A DNA stretch of 64,000 nucleotides from Pseudomonas sp. GM49. Its GTDB lineage: Bacteria; Pseudomonadota; Gammaproteobacteria; Pseudomonadales; Pseudomonadaceae. Of the stretch, positions 62,524 through 64,000 are shown one piece after another; the stretch's first letter is position 1, and the number at the start of each line of letters is the position of its first letter. The notes under the pieces were generated by a model. That model did not search any database. It was given only the letters and a program-made list of their open reading frames with translations, and had not been told where the DNA came from. The position numbers were made by a program, and so were the translations under genes. The stretch covers positions 1 to 64,000 of the forward strand of contig NZ_AKJL01000156.1 in assembly GCF_000282355.1 (NCBI RefSeq). The letters are read 5' to 3'.

Positions 62524-63190
62524 CACGGCTCTCCAGCACATAACCCATGCCGCGAATGGTGTGTAGCAGTTTCTCTTCGAACGGCCCGTCGAGCTTGGCC
62601 CGCAGGCGTTTGATCGCGACTTCGACGACGTTGGCGTCGCTGTCGAAATTGATGTCCCAGACCATCTCGGCAATGGCGGTTTTCGAGAGAATTTCACCCT
62701 GGCGGCGCGCCAATACACTGAGCAGCGAGAATTCCTTGGCGGTCAGGTCCAGCCGTGTACCGCCTCGGGTCGCCTTGCGGCTGATCAAATCTATCCACAG
62801 GTCGGCGATGCTCACTTGCACCGGTTCATGGCCACCACTGCGTCGGGTCAGCGCTTGCAGGCGTGCCACCAGTTCAAGGAAGGAAAACGGTTTGCCCAGG
62901 TAATCATCGGCACCGTCACGCAGGCCTTTGATGCGATCTTCCACACGCTCGCGGGCGGTCAGCATGATCACTGGGGTTTGCTTGCGCGCACGCAGGGCGC
63001 GCAGCACGCCGAAGCCGTCGAGACCCGGCAACATCACGTCGAGGACGATCACCGCGTAGTCGCTCTCCAGCGCCAGGTGCAGGCCTTCGACCCCGTCCCG
63101 CGCCAGATCCACGGTGTAACCCTGTTCCGTCAGGCCGCGGTGCAGATAATCCGCGGTTTTTTCCTCGTCTTCGATAATCAGAACGCGCAT
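62513..63190 (-). CDS. OmpR/PhoB-type response regulator (CopR/CusR-like)
   Basis: A 225-aa regulator: receiver domain with phosphoacceptor Asp51 (VLDVMLPGLDG) and the Lys switch in YLGKPF, followed by a winged-helix DNA-binding domain (about 125-220, ending HTIRGMGYVLE). It starts nine bases after the RND permease stop and overlaps the kinase, so all three are one operon. The heavy-metal subfamily is suggested by the overall sequence (RVLIIEDEEKTADYLHRGL). Confidence 0.95.
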   Translation of the reverse strand: MRVLIIEDEEKTADYLHRGLTEQGYTVDLARDGVEGLHLALESDYAVIVLDVMLPGLDGFGVLRALRARKQTPVIMLTARERVEDRIKGLRDGADDYLGKPFSFLELVARLQALTRRSGGHEPVQVSIADLWIDLISRKATRGGTRLDLTAKEFSLLSVLARRQGEILSKTAIAEMVWDINFDSDANVVEVAIKRLRAKLDGPFEEKLLHTIRGMGYVLESRGVQ

Positions 63191-63199
63191 GACCCCGCC

Positions 63200-64000
63200 T
63201 CAGTCTGTGGTTGCCAGCGCCGGTACTGGCGAGGGTTTTGGCCGATGGAACAGCCGCTCCAGCCACAAGTATATGACCGGCGTGGTGAACAGCGTCAGCG
63301 CCTGGCTCACCAGCAAGCCGCCGACCACCGCGATCCCCAGGGGCTGGCGCAACTCGGCGCCGGTGCCGTAGCCGAGCATCAGCGGCAGGGCGCCGAGCAG
63401 GGCGGCGAGAGTGGTCATGATGATTGGCCGGAACCGCGTGATACAGGCCTTGAAGATTGCTTCTTCAGGCGACAGTCCGCCATTGCGCTGCGCTTCGAGG
63501 GCGAAGTCGATCATCAGGATGCCGTTTTTCTTGACGATACCGATCAACAGCACCAGCCCGATCAAGGCCATGATCGAAAAGTCCTGGCCGCAAATCCACA
63601 GCATGATCACCGCGCCGAGGCCCGCCGAAGGCAAGGTCGAAATAATCGTCAGCGGGTGCACGAAGCTCTCGTAGAGCACGCCGAGAATGATGTACACCGC
63701 CACCAGCGCCGCCAGGATCAGCCACGGCTGGCTGGCCAGCGAACTCTGGAACGCCTGGGCTGCGCCCTGGAAATTGCCGCTGATGGCGCTCGGCATGCCT
63801 ATGTCGACCTTGGCCTGGTTGAGCATGATCACCGCATCGCCCAACGCCACGCCGGGCGCCAGGTTGAACGACAGGTTGGCGGCCGGGAACATGCCGTCAT
63901 GGGCGATGGATAGCGGGCCGATGGTCGGTGCATCGAACTTGGCCAGGGCCGACAGCGGCACCATTGCCCCGCTCAGGGGCGAGCGCAGGTAAAAATAGTT
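63200..64000 (-). CDS. RND multidrug efflux permease, C-terminal part (MdtC/MuxC-like)
   Basis: The last 266 residues of a gene that enters from the right edge; the frame is open to base 64000. It covers the end of the second periplasmic loop ([31 protein letters not shown]) and five to six C-terminal helices with the RND motifs [20 protein letters not shown] and [19 protein letters not shown]. This is close to E. coli MdtC, an HAE-1 type drug exporter. Partner permease, adaptor and outer-membrane channel would lie beyond the window. It leads the operon that continues with the two-component system. Confidence 0.93.
   Translation of the reverse strand, partial: NYFYLRSPLSGAMVPLSALAKFDAPTIGPLSIAHDGMFPAANLSFNLAPGVALGDAVIMLNQAKVDIGMPSAISGNFQGAAQAFQSSLASQPWLILAALVAVYIILGVLYESFVHPLTIISTLPSAGLGAVIMLWICGQDFSIMALIGLVLLIGIVKKNGILMIDFALEAQRNGGLSPEEAIFKACITRFRPIIMTTLAALLGALPLMLGYGTGAELRQPLGIAVVGGLLVSQALTLFTTPVIYLWLERLFHRPKPSPVPALATTD

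Overview
The window looks like chromosomal DNA of a Pseudomonas of the P. fluorescens group. The evidence is a high G+C content with strong third-position bias, REP/REPIN repeats built on a short GWGGGAGCGRGC-type arm, and a conserved backbone that runs in the order I remember from P. aeruginosa (zapG, trpS, zapE ... rplM-rpsI, petABC, sspAB, dolP-gmhA-yraN-lpoA, rsmI, rnpB, then the whole division and cell-wall cluster mraZ to lpxC). No tRNA, rRNA, CRISPR array, insertion sequence or prophage was seen.

Region by region. 1-7.3 kb: the end of an SRAP-domain gene, a chemoreceptor, an M48 lipoprotein protease, a GDT1-type Mn2+ exporter behind a yybP-ykoY manganese riboswitch, rsmC, a 2-hydroxyacid dehydrogenase and a LysE exporter. 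7.4-15.7 kb: a fatty-acid/ester unit of a fatty acyl-CoA ligase, a DUF1302 outer-membrane-type protein, a DUF1329 exported protein and a MalT/AlkS-like LuxR regulator. 15.7-21.3 kb: a glyoxalase-II-like hydrolase, an OmpA lipoprotein, zapG, an alpha/beta hydrolase, trpS (with a YegP-like C-terminal tail) and zapE.

21.4-27.9 kb is the clearest accessory segment. A minus-strand gene train encodes an amino-acid 2-monooxygenase (IaaM/DavB/phenylalanine-oxidase family), a nitrilase-superfamily amidase, an unrecognised membrane protein with an internal duplication, and an asparaginase broken by one in-frame amber codon; a GlxA-type regulator lies upstream. The first two enzymes suggest a route amino acid -> amide -> carboxylic acid + ammonia, analogous to DavBA (lysine) or IaaM/IaaH (tryptophan to auxin), with an unknown substrate. 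The monooxygenase gene is visibly A+T-richer than its surroundings.

28-40.5 kb: acyl-CoA dehydrogenase, aldo/keto reductase, rplM-rpsI, the cytochrome bc1 operon, sspAB, the envelope/LPS group dolP-gmhA-yraN-lpoA, divergent rsmI, and RNase P RNA. 40.8-58.7 kb: the uninterrupted mraZ-rsmH-ftsL-ftsI-murE-murF-mraY-murD-ftsW-murG-murC-ddlB-ftsQ-ftsA-ftsZ-lpxC cluster, mostly with overlapping stops and starts, driven at least by a sigma70-like promoter with three AGTGG MraZ repeats at its start site. 58.8-64 kb: a membrane diguanylate cyclase, a small exported protein, and an RND permease (cut by the window end) followed by a response regulator and sensor kinase.

Most calls rest on motifs, gene order and ribosome-binding sites read by eye; no database search was run.
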